Positions 46,977-56,187 of a stretch of DNA of 64,000 nt are shown piece by piece. Below the pieces are notes generated by a model. That model was not told the DNA's origin, did not search any database, and worked only from the letters and a program-made list of their open reading frames with translations. The DNA comes from Mycolicibacterium sp. 018/SC-01/001 (GTDB lineage Bacteria; Actinomycetota; Actinomycetes; Mycobacteriales; Mycobacteriaceae), in assembly GCF_007096635.1 (NCBI RefSeq), contig NZ_VKAA01000008.1:62001-126000 (forward strand), read 5' to 3'. Position numbers and translations under genes: made by a program. Numbering within the stretch: position 1 is the stretch's first letter; each line of letters starts with the position of its first letter.

Positions 46977-47972
46977 ATGGACACGATGACGGCGATCGGC
47001 GCCTACGCCGCCGACACGATCGACGACAGCCTGCGCGACATCACCGTCCCGGTGCCGACGCTGCGAGACCGCGACGTGCTGGTCCGGGTGCATGCGGTGT
47101 CGGTCAACCCGGTCGACGTGAAACAGCGTGCAGCGCTGGAGCCCTCATCCGAGCCGAAGATCCTGGGTTACGACGCGGCCGGTGTGGTCGAGGCGGTCGG
47201 TCCGCACGTGTCGACCCTGTCGGTCGGCGACGAGGTCTGGTACGCCGGTGACATCACCCGAGACGGGAGCAACGCCGAACTGCAGGCCGTGGACGAGCGC
47301 ATCGTGTCCCGCAAACCGGCTACGTTGTCGTTCGCCGATGCGGCCGCACTGCCGTTGACGACGATCACCGCGTGGGAATCGCTGTTCGACCGGTTCGGGC
47401 TCACCGGCGACTCGACCGGCGACCTGCTGGTGCTCGGCGCCGCGGGCGGCGTGGGCTCGATCATGATCCAGCTCGCGAAGGCGCTGACGCAGGTGCGCGT
47501 GATCGCCACCGCCAGCCGCGACGAGTCACGCGCCTGGGCGCAACGGATGGGTGCCGACCTGATCGTCAATCACCACCATCTGCGGGAGGAGACGCTGGCG
47601 GCGGTGCCCGGCGGCGTCGACTACCTGTTCTCCCCGCACTCGGCGGGCAACATCGACACCTACGAAGCGATCGTCAAGCCATTCGGCCACATCACGGCGA
47701 TCGACGAACCCGAGGGCCTGGAGCTGGTGGACCTGAAAGCGAAAAGCATTGCGTGGCACTGGGAATTGATGTTCACCCGGGCCATGTACGAGACGCCGGA
47801 CATGGTCGAGCAGCAGCGGTTGCTGGCTCGGGCGGCGGATCTGGTGGACCAGGGCGTGCTGAGCACCACGGTCACCAAGACCATCAACGACTTCTCGGCG
47901 GCCGGGCTGGCCGAGGCGCACCGCGACGTGGAGTCGGGCCGCATGACGGGCAAGGTGGTCGTCACCCGCTGA
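46977..47972 (+). CDS. Zinc-binding-type alcohol dehydrogenase / quinone oxidoreductase (MDR superfamily)
   Basis: The 331-aa protein is a medium-chain dehydrogenase/reductase with VHAVSVNPVDVKQR near residue 36, an NADPH-binding LVLGAAGGVGSIMIQLAK and no catalytic zinc ligands in the usual places, which fits the ZADH/quinone oxidoreductase group. The ATG at 46977 is preferred; 46959 and 46986 are alternatives. An SDR gene follows after 26 bp on the same strand. Confidence 0.87.
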   Translation: MDTMTAIGAYAADTIDDSLRDITVPVPTLRDRDVLVRVHAVSVNPVDVKQRAALEPSSEPKILGYDAAGVVEAVGPHVSTLSVGDEVWYAGDITRDGSNAELQAVDERIVSRKPATLSFADAAALPLTTITAWESLFDRFGLTGDSTGDLLVLGAAGGVGSIMIQLAKALTQVRVIATASRDESRAWAQRMGADLIVNHHHLREETLAAVPGGVDYLFSPHSAGNIDTYEAIVKPFGHITAIDEPEGLELVDLKAKSIAWHWELMFTRAMYETPDMVEQQRLLARAADLVDQGVLSTTVTKTINDFSAAGLAEAHRDVESGRMTGKVVVTR

Positions 47973-47998
47973 CCGGTGGCGGCGTAGGTTCCCACACC

Positions 47999-48811
47999 AT
48001 GGCCCTTCCCCGCCCATCCGAGACCACCACCGCCGTCGTCACCGGAGCCTCGTCGGGCATCGGTGCCGACCTGGCTCGCGAGCTCGCCGGGCGCGGGCAC
48101 GGCCTGACGCTGGTCGCCCGCCGCGAGGACCGGCTGCGTGAACTGGCCGACGAACTGTCGGGCCGGGTCCGGGTCGAGGTCATCGCCTGCGATGTCGCCG
48201 ATGCGGCCGCTCGCGCAGATCTCCTGGACGAGGTCGGCCGCCGCGGCCTCACGATGGACATCCTGGTCAACAACGCCGGCATCGGCACCATCGGTCCGGT
48301 CCTCGAGTCGACCCCGGAAGCCGAGATCGGCCAGGTGCGGGTCAACGTCGAGGCGGTGATCGACCTGACCACCCGTGCGGTGCAGCAGATGGTGCCGCGC
48401 GGCCGCGGGGCGATCCTCAATGTCGGGTCGACGGCCGGCTTCCAGCCGTTCCCCGGTCAGTCGGGCTATGCCGCGACGAAGGCGTTCGTGCGGTCCTACA
48501 CCGATGGGTTGCGCGGTGAGCTGGCCGGTACCGGCGTCACCGTCGCCGCCCTGCATCCGGGGCCGGTGCGCACCGAGTTCCTCGAGTCGGCAGGCATGGA
48601 CGAGCGGACGTTCGCGGCGGCGTTCCCGAAGTTCCTGTGGATTCCGTCGCGCACGGTCGCCAGGAAGGGGATCGAGGCACTGGAGAGCGGGCGCAGCGTC
48701 ATCCCGGGTTGGCAGAACGAGATTCCGGCACGGGTGTTCGAGGTCATGCCGCGCCGGCTGCTGTTGCCTCTGCTGCGTAACCAGCACCCGGCGTTGAAGC
48801 GGTCGAGCTAG
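47999..48811 (+). CDS. Short-chain dehydrogenase/reductase
   Basis: The 270-aa enzyme has TGASSGIG, NNAGIGT and the Tyr-Lys pair in YAATKAF, plus an extended C-terminus rich in Arg and Leu that may touch the membrane. It resembles the mycobacterial YqjQ/DltE-type SDRs. Substrate is unknown. The stop overlaps the stop of the convergent CMD gene by 3 bp. Confidence 0.9.
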   Translation: MALPRPSETTTAVVTGASSGIGADLARELAGRGHGLTLVARREDRLRELADELSGRVRVEVIACDVADAAARADLLDEVGRRGLTMDILVNNAGIGTIGPVLESTPEAEIGQVRVNVEAVIDLTTRAVQQMVPRGRGAILNVGSTAGFQPFPGQSGYAATKAFVRSYTDGLRGELAGTGVTVAALHPGPVRTEFLESAGMDERTFAAAFPKFLWIPSRTVARKGIEALESGRSVIPGWQNEIPARVFEVMPRRLLLPLLRNQHPALKRSS

Positions 48812-49356
48812 CCGGGCCAGGGCCGCATCCAGCCTTCGACCGGAAGGTCCATTCCGTTGCACAGCGTGCAGATGGTGCGGTACCAGCCGACCGCGATCAG
48901 CAGTTCCATCCGCTGCTCGTCAGTGAGGTTGCCTCCCAACGCCGTCCAGGTCTGCTCGGTCCACGAGCCGGTTGCCTCCAGTTCGTCGACCGCGGAGATC
49001 AGCGTGCGTTCCTCTGCTGACCATCCGACGTCGGCGCCGGTGACCAGCGCGTCGCATTCGGCCTCGGACACTCCCGCGATCGGACCCCAGAACGCGGCCT
49101 GCCCACCCCACTCGTAGGCGCATTCCAGGAGCGCGCAGATGCGCAGGATCGCGATGGTGCGCAACCGAGGGGGCAGTGTCGCATCGACATACAGGGCCTC
49201 ACCCAGCGCGCGCAGCTTCGCGGTCAGTGCAGGGTGACGCTGCAGGCACCGCACCAGCAGCAGCGGCTCGTAGGTCCGGTCGGGATGACCCCAGCGGTTG
49301 ATGCCGTCGGCGTCCTGCTTGCTCCACGGCGGGGCAAGCGGCGCAACGCGACTCAC
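48808..49356 (-). CDS. Carboxymuconolactone decarboxylase-like (AhpD-like) protein
   Basis: The 182-aa helical protein matches the CMD family, with LRTIAILRICALLECAYEWGG. The usual CxxC of AhpD peroxidases is replaced by CAYEWGG (one Cys), so peroxidase activity is unlikely and a decarboxylase-like or other role is more probable. The GTG start overlaps the amidohydrolase stop by 4 nt (GTGA), so the two are co-translated. Confidence 0.85.
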   Translation of the reverse strand: MSRVAPLAPPWSKQDADGINRWGHPDRTYEPLLLVRCLQRHPALTAKLRALGEALYVDATLPPRLRTIAILRICALLECAYEWGGQAAFWGPIAGVSEAECDALVTGADVGWSAEERTLISAVDELEATGSWTEQTWTALGGNLTDEQRMELLIAVGWYRTICTLCNGMDLPVEGWMRPWPG

Positions 49357-51080
49357 GCGTTCGGTGCCTGCCGCCGGCCCCGGATGAGCGTCCCGGGCCG
49401 GGCCTCGGTCGGCACCCCGTTCTCGGCGATCACCTGACCCGAGACGATGGTCGCGACGTAACCGTCGGCGCTCTGGTCCAGTCGCCGTCCGCCGGCGGGG
49501 AGGTCGGCGACGACGACGGGCCGGTGCAGTCGGAGCGCGTCGGCGTCGATGACGTTCAGGTCGGCCTTGTAGCCGACGGCGATGCGGCCCCGATCGGCCA
49601 GCCCGGCCACCGACGCCGGAACGGAGGTGAGTTCGCGTACGGCGTCGGCCACCGAGAGCCGGCCGGTCGGCCGGTCCCGCACCCAGTGCGTCAGCATGTA
49701 GGTGGGAAAGCTTGCGTCGCAGATCATTCCGTAGTGGGCGCCCCCGTCGCCGAGACCGAGCACCACGTCGTCGCGGCGGATCAGCTCGGCGACGGTGTCG
49801 AGTGAGCCGTCCCGGAAGTTGGCCAATGTCACCAGCAGCATCGCCGTGCCGTCGTCGTCGAGCAGCCGGTCATAGGCTTCCTCAGCCGGGGCGACGCCGC
49901 GGGCGCGCGCCCGGGCGCCGATCGAATCCTGCGGTGCAGGTTCGTAATTCGGCGGATCGGCGAGCGGGAACATGTAGTCCCAGGCCTGCGCGGCGAACAT
50001 CAGCGGATGCCCGTCGGACACCGGGCGATCGTTCAGAATGCGGTCGCGTACTTCGGGTCTACGCATCTGGGCGACCCGCTCGGCGAGCGGTAGCCCCGCG
50101 ATGGCCTGGTAGGACGGGTACATCACGAACGGGTTGCCCGACAGCTCGAGGCCGAGCATCAGCCCGATCGGGCGCGGGAAGATCTGCGCGCTGATCCGGC
50201 CGCCGTTGCCGTTGGCCTTCTCGACCATCCGCAGTGCCTCGAGGAAGAACGGGTCACCGGCGTTGCCGATGGCCAGGGTGAAGGTGACGGGCAGCCCGAC
50301 GTCGGCCGCCACATCGAAGACCGTGCGCAGCGCCGGCTCGTAGTCACCGGCCATCAGGTCGGGCACGAACTGGATCAGGCCGCCACCGGCGTCGTCGACA
50401 CCGCGGGCGATCGCCTCGATCTCGGCGTACCCGGCGTCGTAACTCGGGATCGGGTGACCGCTCTCGGACTTGTGCAGCGTCAGCCGCGACGACGCGAATC
50501 CCAGCGCCCCGGCCTGCACGGCCTCGGCGGCCAGTTTGCGCATCATCGCCAGATCCTCGGGCGTGGCCGGTTCCCGCTCGACTCCGCGGCGGCCCATCAC
50601 GTACACCCGCAGCGGCGAGTGCGGCAGGAACGCGGCCACGTCGATGTCGTGGGGTCGCGCGTCGACGGCGTCGAGGAACTCGGGGAACGTCTCCCAGTGC
50701 CACGGCAGGCCGTCGACCATGACCACGCCGGGGATGTCCTCGACACCGGCCATCAGGTCGACGAGGACGTCGTGGTCGTCGGCCCGGCACGGTGCGAAAC
50801 CGACACCGCAGTTACCCATCACCGCGGTGGTGACCCCGTGCGCCGACGACGGGGTCAGCCGGTCCGACCAGATGGCCTGCCCGTCGTAGTGGGTGTGCAG
50901 GTCGACGAACCCGGGGGTGACGAGCAGGCCGGTGGCGTCGATCTCGCGCGTGGCCGATTCCGTGATCCCGGGCCGCACCTCGGTGATGACGCCGTTGCGG
51001 ACCGCCACGTCGGCGACGAACGGTTCGCCTCCGAGCCCGTCGACCACGGTCCCGCCGCGAATGATCAGGTCGTATGTCAT
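49353..51080 (-). CDS. Amidohydrolase, N-acyl-D-amino-acid deacylase (D-aminoacylase) family
   Basis: The 575-aa enzyme has the start DLIIRGGTVVDG, the metal-binding DLHTHYDGQ near residue 62, GNCGVGFAP in the deacylase-type loop and the late metal-binding GDGGAHYG. This fits D-aminoacylase-type amidohydrolases that cleave N-acylated compounds. The true substrate is unknown; many mycobacterial members are uncharacterised. A -10-like TACATT lies 6 nt before the ATG, which suggests a leaderless transcript. A VOC gene starts divergently 22 bp away. Confidence 0.9.
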   Translation of the reverse strand: MTYDLIIRGGTVVDGLGGEPFVADVAVRNGVITEVRPGITESATREIDATGLLVTPGFVDLHTHYDGQAIWSDRLTPSSAHGVTTAVMGNCGVGFAPCRADDHDVLVDLMAGVEDIPGVVMVDGLPWHWETFPEFLDAVDARPHDIDVAAFLPHSPLRVYVMGRRGVEREPATPEDLAMMRKLAAEAVQAGALGFASSRLTLHKSESGHPIPSYDAGYAEIEAIARGVDDAGGGLIQFVPDLMAGDYEPALRTVFDVAADVGLPVTFTLAIGNAGDPFFLEALRMVEKANGNGGRISAQIFPRPIGLMLGLELSGNPFVMYPSYQAIAGLPLAERVAQMRRPEVRDRILNDRPVSDGHPLMFAAQAWDYMFPLADPPNYEPAPQDSIGARARARGVAPAEEAYDRLLDDDGTAMLLVTLANFRDGSLDTVAELIRRDDVVLGLGDGGAHYGMICDASFPTYMLTHWVRDRPTGRLSVADAVRELTSVPASVAGLADRGRIAVGYKADLNVIDADALRLHRPVVVADLPAGGRRLDQSADGYVATIVSGQVIAENGVPTEARPGTLIRGRRQAPNA

Positions 51081-51086
51081 AGCTCG

Positions 51087-51092
51087 AATGTA
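51087..51092 (-). promoter_or_regulatory. -10 element of a leaderless promoter for the amidohydrolase
   Basis: TACATT on the minus strand is 6 nt before the ATG at 51080. It sits within the 22-bp gap shared with the divergent VOC gene. Confidence 0.45.
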
Positions 51093-51102
51093 CGGTGAGG
51101 GC

Positions 51103-51507
51103 GTGATCGACCACTTCGGAATCAACTGCGTGCACTGGGAAGACTCGAAGACGTTCTACGACAAGGTCCTCGGGGTGCTCGGCTACACCCGGCAGATGGA
51201 CGTGGAGGTCGCCATCGGCTACGGCGCCGACGGTCATCCGTCGTTCTGGATCGGAGACGCGTCGGTGGGCAACGTGTCGGGTCCGAACCGGGAGATGCAC
51301 CTGGCGTTCGTGGCGAAGGACGCCGAGGCCGTGCAGGCGTTCTACCGGACCGCGCTGGCGCTGGGCGCCGAGCCGCTGCACGAGCCGCGGATGTGGCCGG
51401 AGTACCACGACAACTACTACGGCGCGTTCGTGCGCGACCCCGAGGGCAACAACGTCGAGGCCGTCTTCCACGGCGGCGGTCCGGCGGTCACCGGCCCTCC
51501 GGTTTGA
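51103..51507 (+). CDS. VOC-family protein (glyoxalase/bleomycin-resistance fold)
   Basis: The 134-aa protein has the paired beta-alpha-beta VOC fold with IDHFGINCVHWEDSKTFYDKV at the start, HLAFVAKDAEAV in the middle and FVRDPEGNNVEAVFH at the end. It carries His and Glu residues typical of metal sites. The GTG at 51103 follows GGTGAGG and fits the family start; an ATG at 51088 is in frame. The 3' end overlaps by 20 bp the 3' end of the convergent methyltransferase gene. Confidence 0.87.
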   Translation: MIDHFGINCVHWEDSKTFYDKVLGVLGYTRQMDVEVAIGYGADGHPSFWIGDASVGNVSGPNREMHLAFVAKDAEAVQAFYRTALALGAEPLHEPRMWPEYHDNYYGAFVRDPEGNNVEAVFHGGGPAVTGPPV

Positions 51508-52108
51508 GCCAGCGCCACTGGCCTTTGGACCACGGGGCGGCGCCGTCCAGGGTGTCCGCGACGGCCTGCACCACGCCCGGCCACTGCCATTCGTCGTAGT
51601 CGTCGCCCGACAGCCAGCCGCCGGGGCGCACCTTCGGCAACCACGCGATGATGTCGGCGCACACGCTGTCGTAGTCGTGCCGGGCGTCGAGATGGACCCA
51701 CGCCAGTGATTCGTCGGCGAACAGGGCGGCCGCGGCCAGCGAGTCGCTGATCAACAACTGCACCTGATCGGCCGCGCCGCACGCGATGAGGTTGCGGTGC
51801 AGCAGTCCGGCCAGGGTGCCGCCGCCGTGGCTGACCGCGGGGGCGTGCGCGTTGGTCCCGCCGCGCCCCTCGGGTCCGCTGCCGCGGGCGGTGTCGACGC
51901 CGACGATCACCAGGTCGCGGCCGCTCGCCAGTTCAGCGAGGGAGCAGATGCTGCGACCGAGGTAGCAGCCGACCTCGACGATGCGATCACCGGCGCCGAA
52001 GGTCTCGACGGCCTCCTCCTGCCCCGAGCGCCACTGGAACCAGCCGGGGATGTCCTCCCAGGACCGCACCGGCTCGTCGAATCCGGCCATCGGGTCAGGC
52101 ACGTTCAT
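51488..52108 (-). CDS. Class I SAM-dependent methyltransferase (TylF/Methyltransf_24-like), last gene of left glycan wing
   Basis: The 206-aa protein has motif I VEVGCYLGRS near residue 45 and an acidic residue (VGVDTARG) for the SAM ribose, then WVHLDARHDYDSV and a GDDYDEW segment. Related enzymes O-methylate sugars or natural products. The ATG overlaps the glycosyltransferase stop (ATGA), so it belongs to the glycan operon and would methylate a sugar of its product. Sugar methylation is inferred from context. Confidence 0.84.
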   Translation of the reverse strand: MNVPDPMAGFDEPVRSWEDIPGWFQWRSGQEEAVETFGAGDRIVEVGCYLGRSICSLAELASGRDLVIVGVDTARGSGPEGRGGTNAHAPAVSHGGGTLAGLLHRNLIACGAADQVQLLISDSLAAAALFADESLAWVHLDARHDYDSVCADIIAWLPKVRPGGWLSGDDYDEWQWPGVVQAVADTLDGAAPWSKGQWRWLKPEGR

Positions 52109-52944
52109 CAGCCATGGGTAGCCACCGTCCTCGTCGTGATGTCGATGCGATCGCCGTCGCGGGTGATGAGGCCTCCGCGTTCGAACGCGTCCAGCCACCC
52201 CGCCATCGGCCACCGGCCCCAACGCCGGCGGAACACCCGGGCATTCGCCACGATGGCGGCCAGGTGTTCGACGGGCGGATCGGAGATCGGGTGGTGCTGG
52301 TGGTAGGCGTGCGCGCCACCCACCCAGATCAGCGGAATGTCCTGCGCGGCGGCGGTCGCCGCGAAGTCGGTGTCCTCGCCGCCGTAGCCGGCGTACTCCT
52401 CGCAGAACCCGCCGAGTTGCCGCCACGTGTGCGCCGAGCAGGCGAACGACAGCGACCAGAACAGATCCTGGTTCGGTTCGGGCTGCAGCACACCCGGCGG
52501 CGGGGCCGACCGGGCGGGGTGGGGGTCGGTGAGGGAGTCGAGGCGGTCCAGCGGGTAGGGCCCGGGTGCGGGCGGGAGGTAGGTCACGGGCCCGCTCAGC
52601 AGCGCAGGCAGGTCGAGCCGCTCGTGCGCCGCGATGTAGCGGCCGAACAGGTCGTGGCCGGGGATGCAGTCGACGTCGAGGAAGACGAGGAGGTCGGCGC
52701 CGCGGTCGAGGGCTGCCAGCGCGCCGATGTTGCGCGCTCGGGCCACCGGGAGCGCGTCAGGGTCGGCGGCGCAGGCGACGACGTGCACGCCCGGGCCGGC
52801 CAGCGTGCCGATCGCCGGGTCGGCCAGGGCGACGACGATGCGGTCGTGCGGCCCGGGCCGGCACAATGCCATCCCTGCCTGCTGTGCCGCGAAATGTGCG
52901 TGCCGACCGTGGACGACCGTGATCACGGCTGCGCGCAGCGTCAC
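52108..52944 (-). CDS. Glycosyltransferase, GT2-like with GT7-type C-terminal segment
   Basis: The 278-aa enzyme has a GT-A nucleotide-binding start (RAAVITVVHGRHAH), a DxD-type metal motif FLDVDC at about 89-93 and the acceptor-region GGEDTDF at 188-194. The GTG start overlaps the preceding stop as GTGA and its own stop overlaps the next start. It would transfer a hexose or similar sugar in the cytosol; donor and acceptor are unknown. Confidence 0.86.
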   Translation of the reverse strand: MTLRAAVITVVHGRHAHFAAQQAGMALCRPGPHDRIVVALADPAIGTLAGPGVHVVACAADPDALPVARARNIGALAALDRGADLLVFLDVDCIPGHDLFGRYIAAHERLDLPALLSGPVTYLPPAPGPYPLDRLDSLTDPHPARSAPPPGVLQPEPNQDLFWSLSFACSAHTWRQLGGFCEEYAGYGGEDTDFAATAAAQDIPLIWVGGAHAYHQHHPISDPPVEHLAAIVANARVFRRRWGRWPMAGWLDAFERGGLITRDGDRIDITTRTVATHG

Positions 52945-53918
52945 GCGGCGATCACCTCAGCCGCGCGGGCCGCGGCGCCGCGGACCCGCAGCCTCGACCA
53001 CGCCGAGCGGTCGAGCGCCAGTGTGCCGGCGAGCAGCGCGGGCCAGCGGTCACGGGCGGGCCACTCGGGTAGGTCGACGGTGAGGCCCGCATCGGCCAAC
53101 GCTGCCGCGGTGGCGTGCTGTTCGGCGAACGGTCGGTGCTGCGGGATCACGATCACCGCGGCACGGGTCAGTGCGACGTCGGCGACCGCGTTCTGCCCGG
53201 CATGGGTGACCACCAGGTCGGCGTCCCGCAGCACCGGCCACGGGTCGTCGACCCATCCTGTCGCGCCCAGCGCGATCCACCGATACTGCGGGAGCGTGGC
53301 TCGGAGTTGCTCGACGGCGTCTGCTGGCAGGTCGTCTCCGCCCAGGCCGCCGAGCAGGACGCCGGTCGGTCGGGCGGCCGAGCCGGTGCCACAGGCCCGG
53401 TTCTCGAACTGGCTGATCGAGCCGACGAAGTGGGTCCGGTCGGCGTGTTCGCGCAGCCAGGGCGGCCGGTAGAGGTCGGCGGACCAGGGTGCGACGATCT
53501 GATCGGCGATGTCGTAGGCGAGCCGATGTGGCGCGTCGGTGCGATCGCCCGGCATCGCCATCACGGTGACGGGGAGTCCCGCCAACCGGCCGAGAAGGGC
53601 GATCTCCACCGAGACGTCCACGACGAGGCGCCGCAGCCCTGCGTCCACGGCGACGCGGAGGACCTCCAGCGCGCGCTCGGCCAGTCCCATCACATGCATT
53701 GGTGCCCAATGCAATCGACCGTTGCTGCCAGGATCGGTGGGCGCGGAGCCGTCTTCGGGAACGTCGAGCGGGAGCTGCACCCAGCGATCTGCGGGTCGCA
53801 GCGGAAAGGGCCGCGGCAGCGACGAGAAGAACGTGACCGGCTCGTCCACCCATGCGCAGATCGACCGTGCCCGCGCTGCGTGGCCCCGGCCGTGGTGGTG
53901 GACGTAGTAGCCGATCAC
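52941..53918 (-). CDS. Glycosyltransferase, GT-B fold (MurG/GT28-like)
   Basis: The 325-aa protein starts IGYYVHHHGRGHAARARS, the glycine/His loop of GT-B enzymes, and has the C-terminal donor-site segment with VVTHAGQNAVADVALTRA and PQHRPFAEQ, as in GT28/MurG-type proteins. The GTG at 53918 is preferred because it overlaps the previous stop as GTGA, the pattern of every junction in this wing; an ATG at 53945 is also in frame. Donor sugar is unknown. Confidence 0.84.
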   Translation of the reverse strand: MIGYYVHHHGRGHAARARSICAWVDEPVTFFSSLPRPFPLRPADRWVQLPLDVPEDGSAPTDPGSNGRLHWAPMHVMGLAERALEVLRVAVDAGLRRLVVDVSVEIALLGRLAGLPVTVMAMPGDRTDAPHRLAYDIADQIVAPWSADLYRPPWLREHADRTHFVGSISQFENRACGTGSAARPTGVLLGGLGGDDLPADAVEQLRATLPQYRWIALGATGWVDDPWPVLRDADLVVTHAGQNAVADVALTRAAVIVIPQHRPFAEQHATAAALADAGLTVDLPEWPARDRWPALLAGTLALDRSAWSRLRVRGAAARAAEVIAA

Positions 53919-55021
53919 GCCGAAACTCCCTCCAGCGGTTGGCATGTCAGCTGTCGGTACAGGTCGAGGTACTGCGCCACCATCACGTCGTGGGAGCAGC
54001 AGCGCTCGGCGCGGGCACGGGCGTCGGCCCTGCGCAGTGTCCGGGCCTCGAGCATCGCGCGGCTCAACCCGCCGATGTCACCAGGTGCGGCCAGGCGGCC
54101 GCACGTTCGGTCGACGATCTCGGGGATGCCGCCGCGCGCGAAGGCCGCGACGGGAGTGCCCGCCGCCAGCGCCTCGGCGACGACGCGGCCGTAGGGCTCG
54201 TCCCAGTGCGGGGTCACCAGCGCCACCGCAGCGCCGCCGACCAGGGCGTTGAGATCGTCGCGGCGCAGGTGACCGTCGTAGACCGCGCCGGTGGGGCCGT
54301 CGCCCAACAGGGGCCGCACGGCGGCGTCGAAGTACGCGGTGTCCCCGATCGGTCCGGCGATGCGCAACGGCATGCCCGCCGCGCGGGCGGCGGCGATCGC
54401 CGAGGTGACGCCTTTCTCGGGGACCAGACGTCCGGTCCAGACGGCGTAGCCGCCGCCGGGCCCCATCGGTCGGTGCGCGATGTCCACGCCGTTGAGGATC
54501 ACCGGGATGGGGCCACTGATCGGCTTCCATTGTCGCGCAGTGAATTCACTGACCGCGACGAAGCTGCTGGCCACCCCGCCGGGCAGGAGAACGGCCTGTT
54601 CCATCCATTTCAGCGGCGGGGTGTGCAGCGTGGTCAGCATCGGCGCATCGACGGTGTGCGCCATCGCCAGTGGCAGGTAGTGGGGGCTGTGGTTGTGGAT
54701 CACGTCGAAGGCGCCGAGCTCCGCGCGGGCCAGGCTCACCATCACCGACAGGTAGGCGTGAGTCTCCGCCACCATCCATTCCGGCGTCGTGGGGTCGAGA
54801 CGGCGGGTCGCGTCACTCATCTCGAGGGTGCGCAGCGGCACCACGTTCCAGGGCAGCCCGACGTCGGAGTCGGCTGCCGCGAACACGGTGACGCTGTGAC
54901 CTTCGGCGGTGAGGCCGTGGGCGAGTTCGAAGACGAACGCCTCGAGTCCACCGCTGAACGGTTGCCGGACCGGATAGCGCGACGAGCCCAGCAGCGCAAT
55001 GCGTAACGGGCGGACGCTCAT
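53915..55021 (-). CDS. Glycosyltransferase family 4 (GT-B)
   Basis: The 368-aa GT4 enzyme has GGLEAFVFELAHGL in the N-domain and the C-domain donor site with WTGRLVPEKG and the E(x7)E segment PYGRVVAEALAAGTPV. Members use UDP- or GDP-sugars with retention. It overlaps both neighbouring genes by 4 nt. Confidence 0.92.
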   Translation of the reverse strand: MSVRPLRIALLGSSRYPVRQPFSGGLEAFVFELAHGLTAEGHSVTVFAAADSDVGLPWNVVPLRTLEMSDATRRLDPTTPEWMVAETHAYLSVMVSLARAELGAFDVIHNHSPHYLPLAMAHTVDAPMLTTLHTPPLKWMEQAVLLPGGVASSFVAVSEFTARQWKPISGPIPVILNGVDIAHRPMGPGGGYAVWTGRLVPEKGVTSAIAAARAAGMPLRIAGPIGDTAYFDAAVRPLLGDGPTGAVYDGHLRRDDLNALVGGAAVALVTPHWDEPYGRVVAEALAAGTPVAAFARGGIPEIVDRTCGRLAAPGDIGGLSRAMLEARTLRRADARARAERCCSHDVMVAQYLDLYRQLTCQPLEGVSA

Positions 55022-56100
55022 GCGGATCTCGACGTCTCGCTCAGCCGGCGGTACAGGCGGGCGGTCTCGTGGCGCACCTGCTCGCGTTCCTGCGCCCGTG
55101 CGCGGCGCAGTCCGAGATCGTCGCCGTCCGGCCGTCTGCGAACCCGCTCGACTGCGTCGTCGACCGCACTGCGCAGGCCGGCGTCGTCGAACCGTCCGAT
55201 CCCGAAGCCGAATGTGGCGCAGGGGCGTTGTTCGTGCAGGTGGCCGCAGTCGGGGACGACGGGGACGACTCCGCTGTCATGGCAGGCCTCGACCCATCCG
55301 GAGTGTGTCCCGAAACGGTAGGGCAGAACCAGGATGTCGATCTCGCGCAGGAAGTCGACGAGTTCGTCGTCGGTGAACGGTGGGTGCACCCGGACGTCGA
55401 CGCCGCGGTCCCGGTAGACCGCGAGGCGGCCCGGCATGTCGGCGTCGGCCCGCGGCGAGGTGAGCGCGTTGTCATCGAGGTCGAGACGTAGCGAAACATG
55501 CCGCGCCGAACCATATTCAGCAGCCAATGCGTCCAAGACCGGCCACGGGTCGATGTTGGCGCGCAGGAACTTCGCGTGCACGGCGATGATGGGCGCGTGG
55601 CGGCGCTCACGCACGTGACCGACAGCGCCGAGAGGCAGCAGGTGCGGATGCGGCAGCACCGTCGCCGCGACGCCCCACCGCTCGCGGATCTCCCGGGCGG
55701 CGCCGTCGGTGAGCGTGGTCACCGCGTCCGCGCGGTGCACCAGGGTGGCGAGTTTGGCGCGGTGGGCGGCTTGGTCGGCCAGGTGCGGGTTCGCCAGGTC
55801 GTGCACGGTCACCACGAGCGGGACGGCATGGGCGGCCAGAACGTCCGCGACGGCCACCAGGTCTCGGTGCGCGACGCTTTCGAACCCGAAATGCACATGG
55901 AGAACGTCGATCTCACCGATGTGCGCGAGTAGGTAGCGCGGATCGAGCCACCGCGGGGGCCACCACTGCCCGGGCTGATCGGCGTCCGGCGGGACCGGAT
56001 CGGGCAGCAGCATGAGCAGCCGGGAGTTCGGCTCGGCGTCCACGGTTGCGGAGATGTACGGGTGTGCAGCCGGAACCGAGGCAACACGAATCAGATTCAC
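55018..56100 (-). CDS. Glycosyltransferase, GT-B fold (GT1/GT4-like), first gene of left glycan wing
   Basis: The 360-aa protein has an N-domain with IDVLHVHFGFES and VVTVHDLANPH and a C-domain with VLPYRFGTHSGWVEACHDSGVVPVVPD, the donor-binding region of GT4-like enzymes. The GTG at 56100 is chosen because the promoter region and the divergent gene lie just beyond; the frame is open to 57096 but that part is antisense to the WcbI gene. Its stop overlaps the next start (ATGA). Confidence 0.84.
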   Translation of the reverse strand: MNLIRVASVPAAHPYISATVDAEPNSRLLMLLPDPVPPDADQPGQWWPPRWLDPRYLLAHIGEIDVLHVHFGFESVAHRDLVAVADVLAAHAVPLVVTVHDLANPHLADQAAHRAKLATLVHRADAVTTLTDGAAREIRERWGVAATVLPHPHLLPLGAVGHVRERRHAPIIAVHAKFLRANIDPWPVLDALAAEYGSARHVSLRLDLDDNALTSPRADADMPGRLAVYRDRGVDVRVHPPFTDDELVDFLREIDILVLPYRFGTHSGWVEACHDSGVVPVVPDCGHLHEQRPCATFGFGIGRFDDAGLRSAVDDAVERVRRRPDGDDLGLRRARAQEREQVRHETARLYRRLSETSRSA

Positions 56101-56118
56101 ACAATCCCTTCGACAGGG

Positions 56119-56149
56119 CGAATTGTCTCGCCGCTGTCTCGACGAATTG
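56119..56149. repeat. Nested direct repeats in the glycan-locus divergent promoter
   Basis: CGAATTG (56119-56125), TCTCG (56126-56130), six bases, TCTCG (56137-56141), one base and CGAATTG (56143-56149) form an A-B-B-A arrangement of direct repeats between the two wings. This looks like a protein-binding site controlling both. The pattern is seen directly; function is inferred. Confidence 0.5.
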
Positions 56150-56181
56150 CTGTGACAGGTATACCACGCGGCGGCGACACG

Positions 56182-56187
56182 TAACCT
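56182..56187 (+). promoter_or_regulatory. -10 element of a leaderless promoter for the WcbI gene
   Basis: TAACCT, 6 nt before the ATG at 56194; no Shine-Dalgarno is present. Confidence 0.5.
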
